A stretch of 14,391 bases of DNA from Betaproteobacteria bacterium (GTDB lineage Bacteria; Pseudomonadota; Gammaproteobacteria; Burkholderiales; SG8-41): the NCBI GenBank assembly GCA_016177355.1, contig JACOVL010000101.1:1-14391 (forward strand), in the 5' to 3' direction. Under the pieces are notes generated by a model. It was not told the origin of the DNA and did no database searches. It worked only from the letters and a program-made list of their open reading frames with translations. This document shows, one piece after another, positions 13,839 through 14,391 of this stretch (positions are counted from its first letter, which is position 1; each line of letters begins with the position of its first letter). A program made the position numbers and the translations under genes.

Positions 13839-14391
13839 CTAACTTATTGATTTATCAAGTATTTTATGCTCTATAGCATAGCGTATCAGCTGCGCCTGGT
13901 TGGCGAGGCCCATCTTCTCCATGATGCGGGTCTTGTGAGTGCTTATGGTCTTGGCGCTCAACGAAAGATCGCGCGCGATCTCGCTGACCGACATGCCCCG
14001 GGCGATCATCTGAAACACCTGGAACTCGCGGTCGGAGAGCAGCGTGTGGGGCTCGGCCTCCGCCCGCGGCGCCGCGCCGAGCGCGAGGCGCTCCGCCGTT
14101 TCCGGACTCACATACGCGCCGCCGGCGCCGATGCGGCGGATGGCCGCCACCAGCCGGTCGGCGGCGCTCTCCTTGGTGAGATAGCCGGAAGCGCCGGCCT
14201 TGAGGGCGCGCACGGCATATTGCTCCTCGCTGTGCATGCTGAGCACGAGCATCTTGAGTTTCGGTTTCTCGGCCCTGACCCGCTTGATCAGCTCGATGCC
14301 GCTCCTGCCGGGCATGGACATGTCGAGGACCACGACGTCATAGTCATGACTGCGGACCTGCGCCAGGACTTCCTGTCCGTTGGCCGCTTCC
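13839..14391 (-). CDS. NarL/FixJ-family response regulator (5' end beyond right edge)
   Basis: The minus-strand frame is open to the window edge, so the N-terminus is missing; at least 183 residues are present. The receiver part includes the phospho-acceptor Asp in VVVLDMSMPGRSG, the switch Ser (VLSMHS) and the Lys in YLTKES. A linker leads to a LuxR/NarL-type HTH (LSDREFQVFQMIARG, then SEIARDLSLSAKTISTHKT). It is a DNA-binding partner of a sensor kinase, which probably lies to the right. The internal ATG in VVVLDMS cannot be the start, since it would cut the receiver in half. The last codons (KILDKSIS) are AT-rich compared with the rest. Confidence 0.93.
   Translation of the reverse strand, partial: EAANGQEVLAQVRSHDYDVVVLDMSMPGRSGIELIKRVRAEKPKLKMLVLSMHSEEQYAVRALKAGASGYLTKESAADRLVAAIRRIGAGGAYVSPETAERLALGAAPRAEAEPHTLLSDREFQVFQMIARGMSVSEIARDLSLSAKTISTHKTRIMEKMGLANQAQLIRYAIEHKILDKSIS

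Noticed and set aside
13847..13858. TTGATTTATCAA inverted repeat resembling an FNR box
   Set aside because: The half-sites are two bases apart, not four, and it is within the last codons of a response regulator gene.
13865..13880. TATGCT-CTAT-AGCATA hairpin
   Set aside because: It is inside the coding region before the stop, is AT-rich and lacks terminator context; probably chance.

Overview
This is a GC-rich window from what looks like a facultatively anaerobic or microaerophilic proteobacterium. A betaproteobacterium is my best guess, from the FNR/ANR-type regulators, hemN beside fnr, and the protein styles; no 16S or other taxonomic marker is present. Nearly every gene relates to respiration at changing oxygen tension, and several promoter regions carry FNR-type boxes (TTGAT-N4-ATCAA or close variants).

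Layout, left to right. A 4Fe-4S ferredoxin-type protein runs off the left edge on the minus strand (1-395), behind a perfect FNR box (450-463). A plus-strand oxidoreductase with a homoserine-dehydrogenase-like NAD(P) domain and a C-terminal SAF domain follows (617-1993). It converges on hemN (2075-3463, minus), anaerobic coproporphyrinogen III oxidase, which is divergent from a first FNR-type regulator (3577-4317, plus). Next on the plus strand is a single-subunit, divergent heme-copper oxidase subunit I-like membrane protein (about 4554-5999). Its upstream region carries two boxes and a short ORF with a good ribosome binding site. Its 3' end overlaps the end of a convergent, tightly packed minus-strand operon: oxidase subunit III (10009-10788), SCO copper chaperone (9179-10012), CuA subunit II (8476-9186), subunit I (6900-8474) and heme O synthase (5929-6855). 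Upstream of that operon lie ompW (10887-11471) with two boxes, two more FNR-type regulators in tandem (11640-12440 and 12475-13254), a receiver-only response regulator (13284-13679), and a NarL/FixJ-type response regulator cut by the right edge (13839-14391).

How it fits together (inference): three FNR paralogues, all with a complete set of four iron-sulfur cysteines, plus two response regulators would tune heme synthesis, two heme-copper enzymes, an outer-membrane OmpW channel and a ferredoxin to oxygen or NO. The observations most worth checking are these: the solo subunit I-like protein has His-Asp where the CuB His-His pair is expected; the main oxidase subunit I lacks the K-channel lysine although its catalytic residues are otherwise intact; one FNR paralogue has Cys in place of the DNA-reading Ser; and a second operator type, TGACGCGCGTCA, sits upstream of the ordinary FNR box at two promoters.
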